Counted from the stretch's first letter, positions 38,581 to 48,076 are shown. The stretch: DNA of 64,000 bases from JBDSLU01 sp031407765 (GCA_031407765.1 JANOIR010000163.1:1-64000); one strand, 5' to 3'. A program made the numbers and translations. The notes: generated by a model not told the origin, from the sequence alone.

Positions 38581-38744
38581 CAGGTCCCGCGCCCGATGCG
38601 CAGCCACGGCCTTGTGCAGGTGCCTCACTCGATGGCACACTGGTCATTCCAATGCTCACGCACCACCCTCAGAGAACGGTCAGCGCCTCGCGCTGACCCG
38701 ACGGCCCGGCCCGATGCGGCCAGGCCTTCTCGAGGGAGGAGTCT

Positions 38745-40010
38745 ATGCGTGGGAGGAAGCTTTCGGCTTCCCAGGAATCCCGTCGTCTGAGAACCGAGGC
38801 CCGGCTCGAGCGGCAGCGCCTGCGCGACGCGCGCCTGCGCGATGACGAGGCGCGTACGGCCGCCATGCACGCCGCCCTGGCGCGGCGGCCGGAGTCGTCC
38901 GCCCAGGTGGTGGAGCGCCTGCTCGCGGGGGCGCCCGGCAGCCAGTCGTTGCGCGAGCTGCTCGGCGTCGTGACGGAGCGCTCGCCGCGGCTCCTCGCCG
39001 CCGACACGCTGGGGGCGCTCACGCTCGTCGCGCAAGCGGAATGGGTCCGGCCGCCGGCGACCTGGCAGCCGTCCGGGAAGAGCACGGATCGGCTCTTCCG
39101 TGGGCTGGCCGAGCACGTCCTGGGGCGATACCGCGTGCCGTCGTTCGTCTGGAGCGCCTTCACGGCCGACGACGATGCGCCGATCCTGGCGCGCGTGGCC
39201 GTCCACGTCGCGGCGGGCGGCAGCTTGTACCAGGCGGTGAAATCGGGGCTGATGCCGGTGCCGCTGACGCGGGCCATGTGCCACGAGCTGCTGTCGAGTG
39301 CGGGCGAAGCGCGCTTTCTCGACGTCGTGCGCAAGGTGCAGGTGAAGGCCGCTGGCGGCGACGGCCGGCTGTTCCGCGCCTGGACGGCCACGCGCGCCGG
39401 CCGCCGCATGCACGGGCGCCAGGACGAGGCGTTCTGGCAGACGGTTCTGGCCTGGTTCTGCGCCAACCCGATGCTGCCGCTGACGGAGGTCGGGCCGCTC
39501 GTCGACTACATCGATCACCACCGGACGGAAACGCCCGGCTTCTCGATGAAGGGGCGCAGCGCGCTGGCGCTGCTGCGCGCGATGCGGGAATGGCATGGCC
39601 AGCTGGCGAGGGCGGGGGACGTCTCGGACCGCGTGTTCGCGCCGAGCGGCCTCCAGCCGATGGACCTCGATCGCTCGCGGCGCGACCGCCGCGGCAATCG
39701 CGTGACCGAAGTGTGGCACCTCCGGGAGATTCTCGACGCGCGCAGCCTCGCCGACGAGGGCCGTGCCATGGGCCACTGCGTCTACTCCTACGCGCGGGCG
39801 ATTGCCGCCGGGCACAGCGCGATCTGGACGCTCACGCTGCGGGACGACACCGGGCATTGGCGCCGGCTGACGATCGAAGTACGTCCGTCGCTCCGGCAGA
39901 TCGTCCAGGCGCGTGGGCGCTTCAATGCCAAGGCCGAACCGCGGGACCTCCTGGCGCTGGAGGCGTGGGCCGCGCGCAACGCCCTGTCCGTCGCGCTGGG
40001 GCGCTGGTGA
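38745..40010 (+). CDS. PcfJ-like domain protein
   Basis: A 421-residue soluble protein. The N-terminus is charged and helical (RRLRTEARLERQRLRDARLR). The C-terminal 120 residues carry the PcfJ-like signature: WHLREILDARSLADEGRAMGHCVYSY, then SAIWTLTLRD, LTIEVRPSLRQIVQARGRFN. PcfJ-type proteins are known mainly from conjugative plasmids and their role is unknown; no transfer or plasmid gene is nearby here. Preceded by GGGAGGAG. Not recognised as an enzyme, although the conserved His-Cys pair is suggestive. Confidence 0.65.
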   Translation: MRGRKLSASQESRRLRTEARLERQRLRDARLRDDEARTAAMHAALARRPESSAQVVERLLAGAPGSQSLRELLGVVTERSPRLLAADTLGALTLVAQAEWVRPPATWQPSGKSTDRLFRGLAEHVLGRYRVPSFVWSAFTADDDAPILARVAVHVAAGGSLYQAVKSGLMPVPLTRAMCHELLSSAGEARFLDVVRKVQVKAAGGDGRLFRAWTATRAGRRMHGRQDEAFWQTVLAWFCANPMLPLTEVGPLVDYIDHHRTETPGFSMKGRSALALLRAMREWHGQLARAGDVSDRVFAPSGLQPMDLDRSRRDRRGNRVTEVWHLREILDARSLADEGRAMGHCVYSYARAIAAGHSAIWTLTLRDDTGHWRRLTIEVRPSLRQIVQARGRFNAKAEPRDLLALEAWAARNALSVALGRW

Positions 40011-40027
40011 TCGAAGATAGCAGGACC

Positions 40028-40462
40028 ATGTCACTCGTCGCGAAGGTCATCGTCACCATAGTGGGCTGCCTCGTGCTCTTCGTCGTCGGCGCCATCGGAA
40101 TTGGGGCCCTCCTCTGGTCACGTCACGGTCACGACCTGCTCGAAGCTGGCGGCCGACAGTACGAACAGGGGCTGGCATTCGGGAGGCAATCCGATGAGGC
40201 GGGCTGCCTGGACGCGGCACTGACGCGCTACAAGGGCAACCGCGGCATGACCGGCTCGCTGGCAGCCGGCGTGTTCGTGGGGGCCTGCTGGCAGAGCAGC
40301 CGTCCAACCCCTGGTTTCTGCGACGGCGTGCCGAAGCCGCTCGACCTGCTCAGGGCCGCCCGATGGCAAACCGAGCAGGCGAAGAAGGCCGGCATCGACG
40401 AACACTTCGGCGGGCAGATCTTCGCGCACTTGCGAAACCACTGCGCCTCGAAACCGCAGTAG
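40028..40462 (+). CDS. Small membrane-anchored protein, unknown function
   Basis: A 144-residue protein with one N-terminal helix (VIVTIVGCLVLFVVGAIGIG) and a soluble rest containing four cysteines (GCLDAAL, GACWQSS, GFCDGV, NHCASK), which would suit a periplasmic disulfide-bonded domain. ATG at 40028 with AGCAGG before it; a GTG at 40007 overlapping the PcfJ-like stop is also possible, which would couple the two genes. Family not recognised. Confidence 0.6.
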   Translation: MSLVAKVIVTIVGCLVLFVVGAIGIGALLWSRHGHDLLEAGGRQYEQGLAFGRQSDEAGCLDAALTRYKGNRGMTGSLAAGVFVGACWQSSRPTPGFCDGVPKPLDLLRAARWQTEQAKKAGIDEHFGGQIFAHLRNHCASKPQ

Positions 40463-40560
40463 CGACGGCCGTAACCGCTCGCTGCAGCCTGGCCGTCGTT
40501 TGCTGCAAGGTCGTTCCAGGGCCGGGGTGAACCGGGATGATGCATCCCGGAGGCCTGGAC

Positions 40561-43028
40561 ATGCGCGGCATCACCTTCTGGGACACGCTCTGGCAGGATG
40601 TCCGCTTCGGCTGTCGGACGCTCCGCCGCTCACCCGGCTACACGGCCGCGGCCGTCAGCGTGCTCGCGCTCGGCATCGGCGCGAACACGGCCATGTTCTC
40701 CGTGATTCGCGGCGTCCTGCTCGCGCCGCTACCCTTCCCGAAGGGCGACGAGCTGGTGCTCGTACAGCAGTCGGCACCCGCCTCGAACGTGGACGACGCC
40801 GGCGTCTCGATCCAGGAGCTGGACGACTATCGCTATCGCCTCCACTCGGTGCGGGACCTGGTCGAGTTCCACTCGATGTCCTTCGTGCTGCTGAACCAGG
40901 GCGAGCCGGACCGGATCCAGGCGGCGGTCGTATCCGCCAACTTCTTCGACGTGCTCGGCGTGCGACCGCTCCGTGGCCGCACGTTGCGCAAGGGCGATGA
41001 CGACATCGGCGCCGAGGCCGTGCTGGTCCTGAGCTACGAGTACTGGCTGTCGAAGTTCGGCGGCGAGGCCAGCGTGATCGGCCGCGTGCTGCGGATGAAC
41101 AACCGGCCGCACGTGGTGGTCGGTGTGCTGCCGTCGTTTCCGCAGTACCCGGTCGCGAGCGACGTCTACATGTCCACGTCCGCCTGCCCGTTCCGGGCGG
41201 GTGCCCAGACGAATCCCCAGCAAGGCCATCGCTCGTTCGCCGCGCTGCGCGTGTTCGGACGCCTGGCCGGAGGGGCCGCCGTCGATCGCGCGACGGCCGA
41301 GATCAGGACCGTCGCCGAGTCGTTCAACACCGCGCATGCCGGCGACCATGAGGCGACCGGCTCGCGCGGCCTGACCGGGCGGGCGGCGGCGCTTCAGGCC
41401 GAGCTCACCGCCGAGAGCCGGCCGCTGCTCCTCGCGCTCGGGGCATCCACGCTGCTGATCCTGATCCTGGCCTGCGCCAACGTTGCGAACCTCGCGCTGG
41501 CGCTCTCGATGCGCCGTGTCCGCGAGCTCGGGCTGCGCACGGCGCTCGGCGCCGGGCGGGTCCGGCTGTTTCGACAGCTCGCCACCGAGAGCCTCATCGT
41601 CGCCGCGGCTGGCGGTGCGCTCGGCCTCGCCCTCGCGTATGCGACGCAGGGCCTGCTGGTCGAGTTCGTCGGCCGGTTCACGCCTCGCACGGGTCAGATC
41701 GAGATCGACGGCGGCGTCCTGCTGTTCGCCCTCGCCGTGTCGGTGGCGACGGGGCTCGTGTTCGGCGCGCGCCCGGCGATGGCTGCCGACAGCGCCCTCA
41801 TGGTGTCGCTGCGCGAGGGCAGCGCGCAGAGCGGCGACAGCCGGCAGAGGCAGCGGCTGCGGGCGGGGCTCGTAGTGGCGCAGGTCGCCGTCTCCTTCGT
41901 CCTGCTGGTGGGCGCGGGGCTGATGATCCAGAGCCTCTACCGCATCGCGGCGGTCCCGCTCGGCTACCGCAGCGACAACGTGCTGACCGCGGCGTATTTC
42001 GGCAACTTCAGCCGGATGAACACGCCGGCCGAAGCGCACCGCGTCCAGCCCGGATCCTCGAGACGCTCCGCTCGACGCCCGGCATCCGCGCCGCCGCTCT
42101 GACCAACGCTGTCCCGCAGGTGAGCGTCACGCCGGGCCAGGTGATCGTCACGGTCGAAGGACGGCCGGCCGCGGACGGGCTGCGGCTCGAAGCGGACCCC
42201 AACGTCGCGAGCGACGGCTACTTCGATCTGCTCGAGGTGACGCTCGTCGGCGGCCGCGACTTCCACGCCACCGATACGCTCGACAGTCCGCGTGTCGCCA
42301 TCATCAACCGGACGATGGCGGCCTTCTGGGGCAGCAGCGATCCGATCGGCGGCCGGTTCACGGTCGGGCCCCTGCAGAATCGCGTCACCCGCACCGTCGT
42401 CGGGATCATCGAGGACTTTCGGCTGTACGGTGCGTCCGAGCGAGGGATCGAAGCGCAGTTCTACGTCCCTTACACGCAGGTCAACGGCCCGATCGGACGG
42501 CTGCTCGTCCGCAGCCACGGCAATGGCGGGCCCATGGAGGCGGCGATCCGCGCGGCGGTCCACGGCGCGGACGCACAGCTGCCGGTCGAGGAGGTGCGGA
42601 CGCTGGATCAGCTGCGCCGCGAGCGCCTGACCTCGCCGGGCGTGACGACCGCGCTGCTGGCCATCTTCGCCTCGGTGGCGCTGGCGATCACCCTCGCCGG
42701 CCTGGCCGGCCTCGTCAGCACGTCCGTGAGCCAGCGCACGCGCGAATTCGGGCTCCGGATCGCGCTCGGGGCGAGCCGGGGCGCGATCCTGCGGATGGTC
42801 CTGAGCCAGGGCACGTGGCTGGTGGCAGCCGGCATCGGTCTCGGCGCCGCCGGCGCCTACTGGTTCGCCCGGCTGATCTCGCGGTTCCTCTTCGCCACGC
42901 CGCCGACCGATCCTGTCGCGTACGGGCTGGTCGCGCTGGTCCTGGTGGGCGCCGCCCTGGTCGCCACGGTCGGTCCCGCGATCAGGGCGACGACCATCGA
43001 CCCGTTGACGACCCTGAAGGACACGTGA
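40561..43028 (+). pseudogene. ADOP-family (MacB/FtsX) permease, split by a frameshift
   Basis: A full-length, about 820-residue, duplicated FtsX-type permease of the Acidobacteriota ADOP kind: N-terminal MacB periplasmic core (NTAMFSVIRGVLLAPLPFP, LGVRPLRGR), central FtsX block (ILACANVANLALAL, RELGLRTALGAGR), a second core (VEGRPAADGLRLEADPNVAS) and a second FtsX block (TREFGLRIALGASRGAILRM). The first half is in frame 1 and runs off to a TGA at 42102; the second continues in frame 3. Reading across 42049-42050, Q then RILETLRSTPG is restored if one base is added, so a single-base deletion (real or an assembly error) broke it. ATG 40561 has GGAGG at 40550. Confidence 0.8.
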
Positions 43029-43049
43029 CGCGGCGTCACGCGGCGCGAA

Positions 43050-43892
43050 CTACGGCTTGGCCCACTGATCCTTGATCAGCGTCCACTCGGCCAGCATCGA
43101 GGCTTCGGTGGCCTGCAGGTCGCCGTTGGTGGTCGCGGCCGCGACGCGCCGGACCCGCTCGGGGATGATCGCGTCCCGCACCAGGCGATCCAGGTCGGGG
43201 CGCAGCGCCATGCCGCGGTCGGCCGTCAGGATGCCGCGGACCCAGCCGGCGACGGCGGCGTCCCAGGCGCGGTCGACGTTGCCGCGGGCGAACGACGCGG
43301 CGGCGACCCAGTAGGCAGCGGCCGCGGACGTCGGATCCTTGCGCAGCTCGCCTTCCATCCGCGCCACCAGGCGGTCGAAGGCTTCCGCCCGTTTGTCGCC
43401 GGGCAGCCCGCGGACGTGCCGATCGACGGCGGTCGCCCACCAGTCGAGCAGCTGGTCGCGGGGCCCGGGGCCGAGGGCCGCCACGTCGTCCAGGATCGAC
43501 TCGAAGAGGTCGGCGGCGGCGTGATAGTGCTCGTCGAAGAACAGCGCCTCGCCCAAACCGACCACCAGGTCGAGCCGATCGCGCTGGGACAACCGGGCCG
43601 CCTCGACCCGGCTCAGCGCGGACCGTGCGGCGGCCAGCTGGGCCGGATCCGCAGTCGTGCGGAAGCGCTCCAGACCGGCGCGGCCGATGATCAGGGTGGC
43701 TGAGGCGCCGACGGTACCTTCGACGGCCTTGGCCGCCTCGATGGCGTCGTCGAACCGGCCCTCGTTGTAATGGATCCGGGCCGGGGCCAGCGGATCAGCG
43801 ACGGCTGGAGCCGGCTGGGCCGCGGCCGGAGCCGCGAGCAGGAGCATCGTCAGGGCCGGGGCCGCCAGCCGCCGGAAAGCCGTATCTGCCAT
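43050..43892 (-). CDS. Exported TPR-like repeat protein
   Basis: A 280-residue protein with a signal peptide (LAAPALTMLLLAAPAAAQ) and an all-helical body rich in Ala, Arg and Asp. Repeats such as RIHYNEGRFDDAIEAAKA and GEALFFDEHYHAAADLFESIL look like tetratricopeptide hairpins, so it probably binds other envelope proteins. A -10-like TATAGC is five bases before the ATG. Divergent from pcnB, with only 22 bases between their start codons. Confidence 0.65.
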   Translation of the reverse strand: MADTAFRRLAAPALTMLLLAAPAAAQPAPAVADPLAPARIHYNEGRFDDAIEAAKAVEGTVGASATLIIGRAGLERFRTTADPAQLAAARSALSRVEAARLSQRDRLDLVVGLGEALFFDEHYHAAADLFESILDDVAALGPGPRDQLLDWWATAVDRHVRGLPGDKRAEAFDRLVARMEGELRKDPTSAAAAYWVAAASFARGNVDRAWDAAVAGWVRGILTADRGMALRPDLDRLVRDAIIPERVRRVAAATTNGDLQATEASMLAEWTLIKDQWAKP

Positions 43893-43897
43893 AGCCT

Positions 43898-43905
43898 GCT
43901 ATAAT
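43898..43905. promoter_or_regulatory. Overlapping divergent -10 boxes (TPR gene and pcnB)
   Basis: The 22-bp gap holds GCTATAAT: TATAAT (43900-43905) on the plus strand serves pcnB and TATAGC (43898-43903) on the minus strand serves the TPR gene. Both boxes end 5-9 bases from their start codons, so both messages would be leaderless and RNA polymerases would compete. Confidence 0.55.
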
Positions 43906-43914
43906 TCGCGAACG

Positions 43915-45162
43915 ATGGTCGAACCCATCGTCCTGCCTCGTTCAGAGCATACTCTCTCCAGCCGCGACGTCGACTCCGACGCGCTCAAGGTCATGAGCCG
44001 GCTCCAGGAGCTCGGGCACACGGCCTTTCTCGTCGGGGGCAGTGTCCGCGACCTCCTGCTCGGACGGCGGCCCAAGGACTTCGATATCGGGACGTCGGCC
44101 CAGCCCCACCAGATCAAGCGGGGCTTCCGCAACTGCTGGATCATCGGCCGGCGGTTCCGGCTGGCCCACGTCAAGTTCGGCACCAAGACCATCGAGGTGG
44201 CGACCTTCCGGCGCAACGTCCCCAAGGACGAGCCGGAAGCCGCCAGCAACAGCGACCTCCTCGTCCAGCGCGACAACGTCTACGGCACGCCGGAAGAGGA
44301 CGCGTTCCGCCGCGATTTCACGGTCAACGCGCTGTTCTACGACTCCTCCGATCGCTCGATCATCGACTACGTCGGAGGCCTGCAGGACCTCGAAGCCCGC
44401 GTCATCCGATCGATCGGCGACCCCGTCGAGCGCTTCCAGGAGGACCCGGTCCGGATGCTGCGGGCCGTGGTGCTCGCCGAGCGGCTCGGCTTCGACATCG
44501 ACCCCGCGGTCGTCGCCGCCATCGCAGAGGTCGGGCCGCACATCCGCTTCAGCGCTCCGCCGCGGCTGATGGAGGAGTACTTCAAGGTCCTCCGCAGCGG
44601 CTACGCCGAAGCCTCGTTCTCGGGCCTGGCCCGCGCCGGCCTGATCGAGCACATCAGCCCGGAGATGGAAGAGGGCCTGTCCGAGGAGTTCTTCGGCTCG
44701 CTGGCCCGCCTCGACGCCTGGCGCCGGCAGTTCACCGACGCCCCCGACGCGCTCACCACCACGATCCTGGTCGGCTCGCTGCTCGAACCGCTCGGCCAGA
44801 TGGACGCCGCCCACCGCAAGTTCGGCGTCAACGAGCAGTGGTACCCGGCCCTCGGCCGGCTGCCAGTGCCGCGCAAGGACCTCGAGCGCTTCGTGCAGCT
44901 CCAGGCGCTCGTGCCCAAGCTGCGCGACATCGAGGCGGCGACGCGCCACCAGCACGCGCTGCTGTCGCGCGGCGTGTTCCGCGAGGCGCTGACCTGGCTG
45001 GACATCTACAGCGACGAGCGCGACGTCGTCGATCACTGGAAGGCGGTGATCGCCGAGCCGGCGGCGCATGCCGTCGTCCACGCCGCCGCCGCGGAGGACG
45101 TCCCCACCCGGAAGCGCCGCCGTCGGCGCCGCCGCGGCCCGGTACACACGCCCGCCGCCTAG
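43915..45162 (+). CDS. pcnB: Poly(A) polymerase (PcnB-type) / CCA-adding family
   Basis: A 415-residue nucleotidyltransferase. Active-site region GHTAFLVGGSVRDLLLGRRPKDFDIGT with its two catalytic Asp in DFDI, the FRNCWIIGRRFRLAHVKFG block and RRDFTVNALFYD are closer to E. coli PcnB than to CCA enzymes. The helical neck and body follow, and the protein ends in a strongly basic tail, KRRRRRRRRGP, as in PcnB, where it binds RNA. Expected to add 3' A-tails to RNAs for decay; a tRNA CCA-adding role is the alternative. Leaderless promoter. Confidence 0.88.
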   Translation: MVEPIVLPRSEHTLSSRDVDSDALKVMSRLQELGHTAFLVGGSVRDLLLGRRPKDFDIGTSAQPHQIKRGFRNCWIIGRRFRLAHVKFGTKTIEVATFRRNVPKDEPEAASNSDLLVQRDNVYGTPEEDAFRRDFTVNALFYDSSDRSIIDYVGGLQDLEARVIRSIGDPVERFQEDPVRMLRAVVLAERLGFDIDPAVVAAIAEVGPHIRFSAPPRLMEEYFKVLRSGYAEASFSGLARAGLIEHISPEMEEGLSEEFFGSLARLDAWRRQFTDAPDALTTTILVGSLLEPLGQMDAAHRKFGVNEQWYPALGRLPVPRKDLERFVQLQALVPKLRDIEAATRHQHALLSRGVFREALTWLDIYSDERDVVDHWKAVIAEPAAHAVVHAAAAEDVPTRKRRRRRRRGPVHTPAA

Positions 45163-45191
45163 ATCGGCCTGGAGCGCCAGGACCGCGCCGC

Positions 45192-45226
45192 TGCAGCCAA
45201 CGGGCCGGCCGGTGCAGCCAACGGGC
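45192..45226 (+). promoter_or_regulatory. Predicted LytTR operator before the kinase-regulator operon
   Basis: TGCAGCCAACGGG occurs twice, at 45192-45204 and 45213-45225, 21 bp apart, two helical turns. The minus strand of each, CCCGTTGGC, fits eight of nine positions of the LytTR-type half-site consensus. It is about 50 bp before the start of the sensor gene, so autoregulation is likely. Confidence 0.55.
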
Positions 45227-45274
45227 GCGCGCCGGGATCCGGCTGTGCCCGGCCGCGCTACAGTCGAGGGACGC

Positions 45275-46405
45275 ATGTCCCCGATGCCGTCATCCCCGGA
45301 CCGAGCCGGGTCGTCGCCCCGACTCGTCACCCTCGCCCTCGTCGCCGCCGCGCTCCTGGCGCTGTCGGTGTCCGGCCAGACCTACCTGGCCATGTACGAC
45401 CACGGCCACACCTTCTGGCGCATCGCCGCCTGGCAGGGGCTGTCGTGGGGCGCCTGGGCGCTGGTCACCCCGCCGCTCTGCCGGTTGTGCGAGCGGCTCG
45501 GCGACGCGCCGCTGTCGGCCCGCCAGATCGGCCGGCTCGCGCTGATCGGCGCCGGCCTCATCGCGGCGCACCAGGTCATCTCGGCCGCGATCCTCGTCGT
45601 GCTCCAGCCCTACGTCCCGGTCGAGAGCTACACACCGGCCACCGCGCTCGAGCAGATCCGCAGGACGCAGATCGTCGCCGACGTCCTGGTCTACGCGATG
45701 CTCATCGTCGTCGGCCGGATGCTGGCGCACGGCCGGCGGGCGCGGCAGCTCGCGGTGCGCGAGGCCCAGCTCGAGGCCGACGTCGCGCGGGCCCGGCTGG
45801 AGGCGCTGCGGCTCGAGATCCAGCCGCACTTCCTGTTCAACACGCTGAACTCGATTGCCGCGCTGATCCGCATCCGCGCCAACGACCAGGCGCTGAAGAT
45901 GCTGCTCGGCCTCGGCGACCTGATGCGCGCGACCATCGATCGCACGCCGTCGCAGGTCACGCCGTGGTCGATCGAGCTGGCCTTCACCCGCGGCTACATC
46001 GAGCTGCAGCAGGTGCGCTTCGGCGATCGGCTCGACGTGCGCTACGCCATCGACCCGGCCGCCGAGGCGTGCCTGGTGCCGGCCTTCCTGCTGCAGCCGA
46101 TCGTCGAGAACGCGTTCCGGCACGGCATCGGCGCCAAGGCGGGATGCTGTCGCCTGGAGCTGGGCGCGTCGGTGATCGGCGGACGCCTGCGCGTGACGGT
46201 GCAGGACGACGGCGCCGGCGTCCCGGCCGGCTTCGATCTCGCGCGGCACGCTGGCACCGGCCTCTCGAACATCCGCACGCGCCTGCAGAACCTCTATGGC
46301 GGACCGGCCTCGCTCGACGTCAGGGCGGCATCAGGCGGCGGCACCATCGTCACCCTCGACCTGCCGCCGGAGCCGCCCGCCGATCTCGCCCGAGCCTCGG
46401 CATGA
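45275..46405 (+). CDS. LytS/YehU-type sensor histidine kinase
   Basis: A 376-residue inner-membrane kinase. Four hydrophobic segments fill residues about 15-150; a short coiled stretch (EAQLEADVARARLEALR) leads to the His-kinase motif IQPHFLFNTLNSIAALIR and a C-terminal ATPase with QPIVENAFRHG (N box), DDGAGVP and TGLSNIRTRL. ATG 45275 with GAGGG at 45266-45270. Its stop overlaps the regulator's ATG (ATGA). Ligand unknown. Confidence 0.9.
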   Translation: MSPMPSSPDRAGSSPRLVTLALVAAALLALSVSGQTYLAMYDHGHTFWRIAAWQGLSWGAWALVTPPLCRLCERLGDAPLSARQIGRLALIGAGLIAAHQVISAAILVVLQPYVPVESYTPATALEQIRRTQIVADVLVYAMLIVVGRMLAHGRRARQLAVREAQLEADVARARLEALRLEIQPHFLFNTLNSIAALIRIRANDQALKMLLGLGDLMRATIDRTPSQVTPWSIELAFTRGYIELQQVRFGDRLDVRYAIDPAAEACLVPAFLLQPIVENAFRHGIGAKAGCCRLELGASVIGGRLRVTVQDDGAGVPAGFDLARHAGTGLSNIRTRLQNLYGGPASLDVRAASGGGTIVTLDLPPEPPADLARASA

Positions 46406-47187
46406 CCGGCTTCCGCGTCCTGGTGGTCGACGACGAGCCGCTGGCCCGGGCCATGGTCGGCGCCATCGTCCAGGCCGACAGCGACGTCGCCTCGGTGGTC
46501 GAGTGCGGCGACGCCCGCCAGGTGCAGCCGCTGATCGCCGAGCACCGGCCCCACATCCTGTTCCTCGACATCGAAATGCCGGAGGTGTCGGGGATCGGCG
46601 TCGCCGAGATGGTCGACGACGCCGGGCCGGCGATCGTCTTCGTCACGGCGTTCAGCCAGTACGCGACGCGCGCCTTCGACGTGCGCGCGATCGACTACGT
46701 GCTGAAGCCGTTCTCCGACGATCGCCTGCGCGATGCGCTCGATCGCGCCAAGCAGCGCATCCGGGAGCGCCGGCTGGGCGAGCTGGCGCACGAGTTGTCG
46801 TCGCTCTCGGCCAACCTGCCGGATCGGACGGCGGCGGCAGACGGCGGCGCGAAGACCTATCTGCAGCGCCTCGCGTTCAAGGTCGGCGATCGATCCGTGG
46901 TGCTGAAGACGAGCGAGATCCACTGGATCGAGGCCGAGGACTACTACGTGCTGCTGCACACCGCGAGGGGTCGGCACCTGGTGCGGGTGTCGATGGCCTC
47001 GCTCGAAGCCGAGCTCGATCCAGGCGTCTTCGTGCGCGCGCATCGGGCCGCCATCGTCAACCTGGACGCGGTCCAGGAGCTCTCGACCCGCGACGCCAGC
47101 TTCCTGCGCCTGGTCGACGGCACGCGGGTGCCAGTCAGCCGGTCCCGGCGCCGGCAGGTCGAAGCCGCGATCGGCGCACGCGGGTAG
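46402..47187 (+). CDS. LytR/AlgR-type response regulator
   Basis: A 261-residue regulator. Receiver at 1-120 with phosphoacceptor Asp56 (LFLDIEMPEVSG) and the conserved Lys in VLKPF. Linker and then the LytTR DNA-binding domain at about 160-255: IHWIEAEDYYVLLHT, VRAHRAAIVNLDAV and SRSRRRQVE. LytTR domains bind paired direct repeats; matching repeats lie before this operon and before the next gene. Translationally coupled to its kinase. Confidence 0.92.
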   Translation: MTGFRVLVVDDEPLARAMVGAIVQADSDVASVVECGDARQVQPLIAEHRPHILFLDIEMPEVSGIGVAEMVDDAGPAIVFVTAFSQYATRAFDVRAIDYVLKPFSDDRLRDALDRAKQRIRERRLGELAHELSSLSANLPDRTAAADGGAKTYLQRLAFKVGDRSVVLKTSEIHWIEAEDYYVLLHTARGRHLVRVSMASLEAELDPGVFVRAHRAAIVNLDAVQELSTRDASFLRLVDGTRVPVSRSRRRQVEAAIGARG

Positions 47188-47258
47188 CACCCACCGGCAC
47201 GACGGCCCACGATCGCGCGTTCGGGCGCCGCAGCACGCGGGTCAGCACGACGGTTCGC

Positions 47259-47292
47259 TGCAGCCCGGCGCGCGTCCGCTGCAACGGCGTCC
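47259..47292 (+). promoter_or_regulatory. Predicted LytTR operator before the cytochrome P460 gene
   Basis: TGCAGCCCGG at 47259 and TGCAACGGCG at 47280 begin exactly 21 bp apart, the same spacing as the site at 45192. The first follows GACGGTTCGC, which fits the LytTR half-site at eight of nine positions. It is about 65 bp before the start codon. Confidence 0.45.
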
Positions 47293-47355
47293 GCCGGCCG
47301 GACCGTCGATCGATGATGCACCGTGTCCCGACCGGCTGGGACACGAGGAGGTTCT

Positions 47356-48018
47356 ATGCAGATGTCGACCTGGGCCACCGTCATCGTCGCCCCCGCGCTC
47401 GCCGCGGTGGCCGCCGCGGTTCCCGTACTCCCCTGGCCCGATCCGCCGAAGCCTGTCGCGCAGCCAGAGGCGATGGCGAACGCTGCGACGGACGCCGCGC
47501 TCATGCCGGCCTACGACAAGGATCGCGCCCTGCAGCTGCCGGATCGCTACCGAGAGTGGGTGTTCGTCGGCTCATCGCTCGGCCTGAGCTACAACGCGAG
47601 CGGCACCGGCATGGGCATGTTCCACGAGACCCTGATGGAGCCCACCGCGTATCGCCACTTCGCGAAGACCGGCGAGTTCCGCGAGGGCACGATGTTCGTG
47701 CTGATGCTGCACGGCATCGAAACGGGCGTGCTGCCCGGGCGGCGCGGCCAGTTCGCCGGCGCGGTGCACGGCGTCGAGATGGCGGTGAAGGACAAGACCC
47801 GTACGCCCGAGGGCTGGGCCTACTACGACTTCGGGGGGATGGACGGCGTGCAGAAGGCGGCGCAGCCCGAGGCCGCCGGCTCCTGCTACAACTGCCACAA
47901 GCCGCACGGCGCCCGCGACAACGTGTTCATCCAGTTCTACCCGCTGCTGGCGGAAGCGGCGCACATCACGATTGAGGCCAAGCGAGCGATCGCCTCAGAC
48001 GCCCACGCCAAGCCCTAG
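47356..48018 (+). CDS. Periplasmic cytochrome P460 family protein
   Basis: A 220-residue exported protein with a signal peptide (VIVAPALAAVAAAVPV). The P460 domain is recognisable: LPDRYREWVFVGSSLGLSY, ETGVLPGRRGQFAGAVHGVEMAVKDK, and the single c-type heme site CYNCHKPHG near the C-terminus. P460 proteins use a lysine-crosslinked heme c to oxidise hydroxylamine or to bind NO; several Lys candidates are present, so the crosslink cannot be confirmed. The ATG has GAGGAGG at 47345-47351. It may be controlled by the preceding LytTR pair. Confidence 0.85.
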   Translation: MQMSTWATVIVAPALAAVAAAVPVLPWPDPPKPVAQPEAMANAATDAALMPAYDKDRALQLPDRYREWVFVGSSLGLSYNASGTGMGMFHETLMEPTAYRHFAKTGEFREGTMFVLMLHGIETGVLPGRRGQFAGAVHGVEMAVKDKTRTPEGWAYYDFGGMDGVQKAAQPEAAGSCYNCHKPHGARDNVFIQFYPLLAEAAHITIEAKRAIASDAHAKP

Positions 48019-48076
48019 GACGGCCACATCTCCCGGTTCTCGCGGATCCGGGCCGGCGGGCCGATTATGCGTAGGC

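Noticed and set aside
40537..40551. Palindrome GGGATGATGCATCCC before the ADOP gene as an operator
   Set aside because: Short, overlaps an alternative ATG, and could easily arise by chance.
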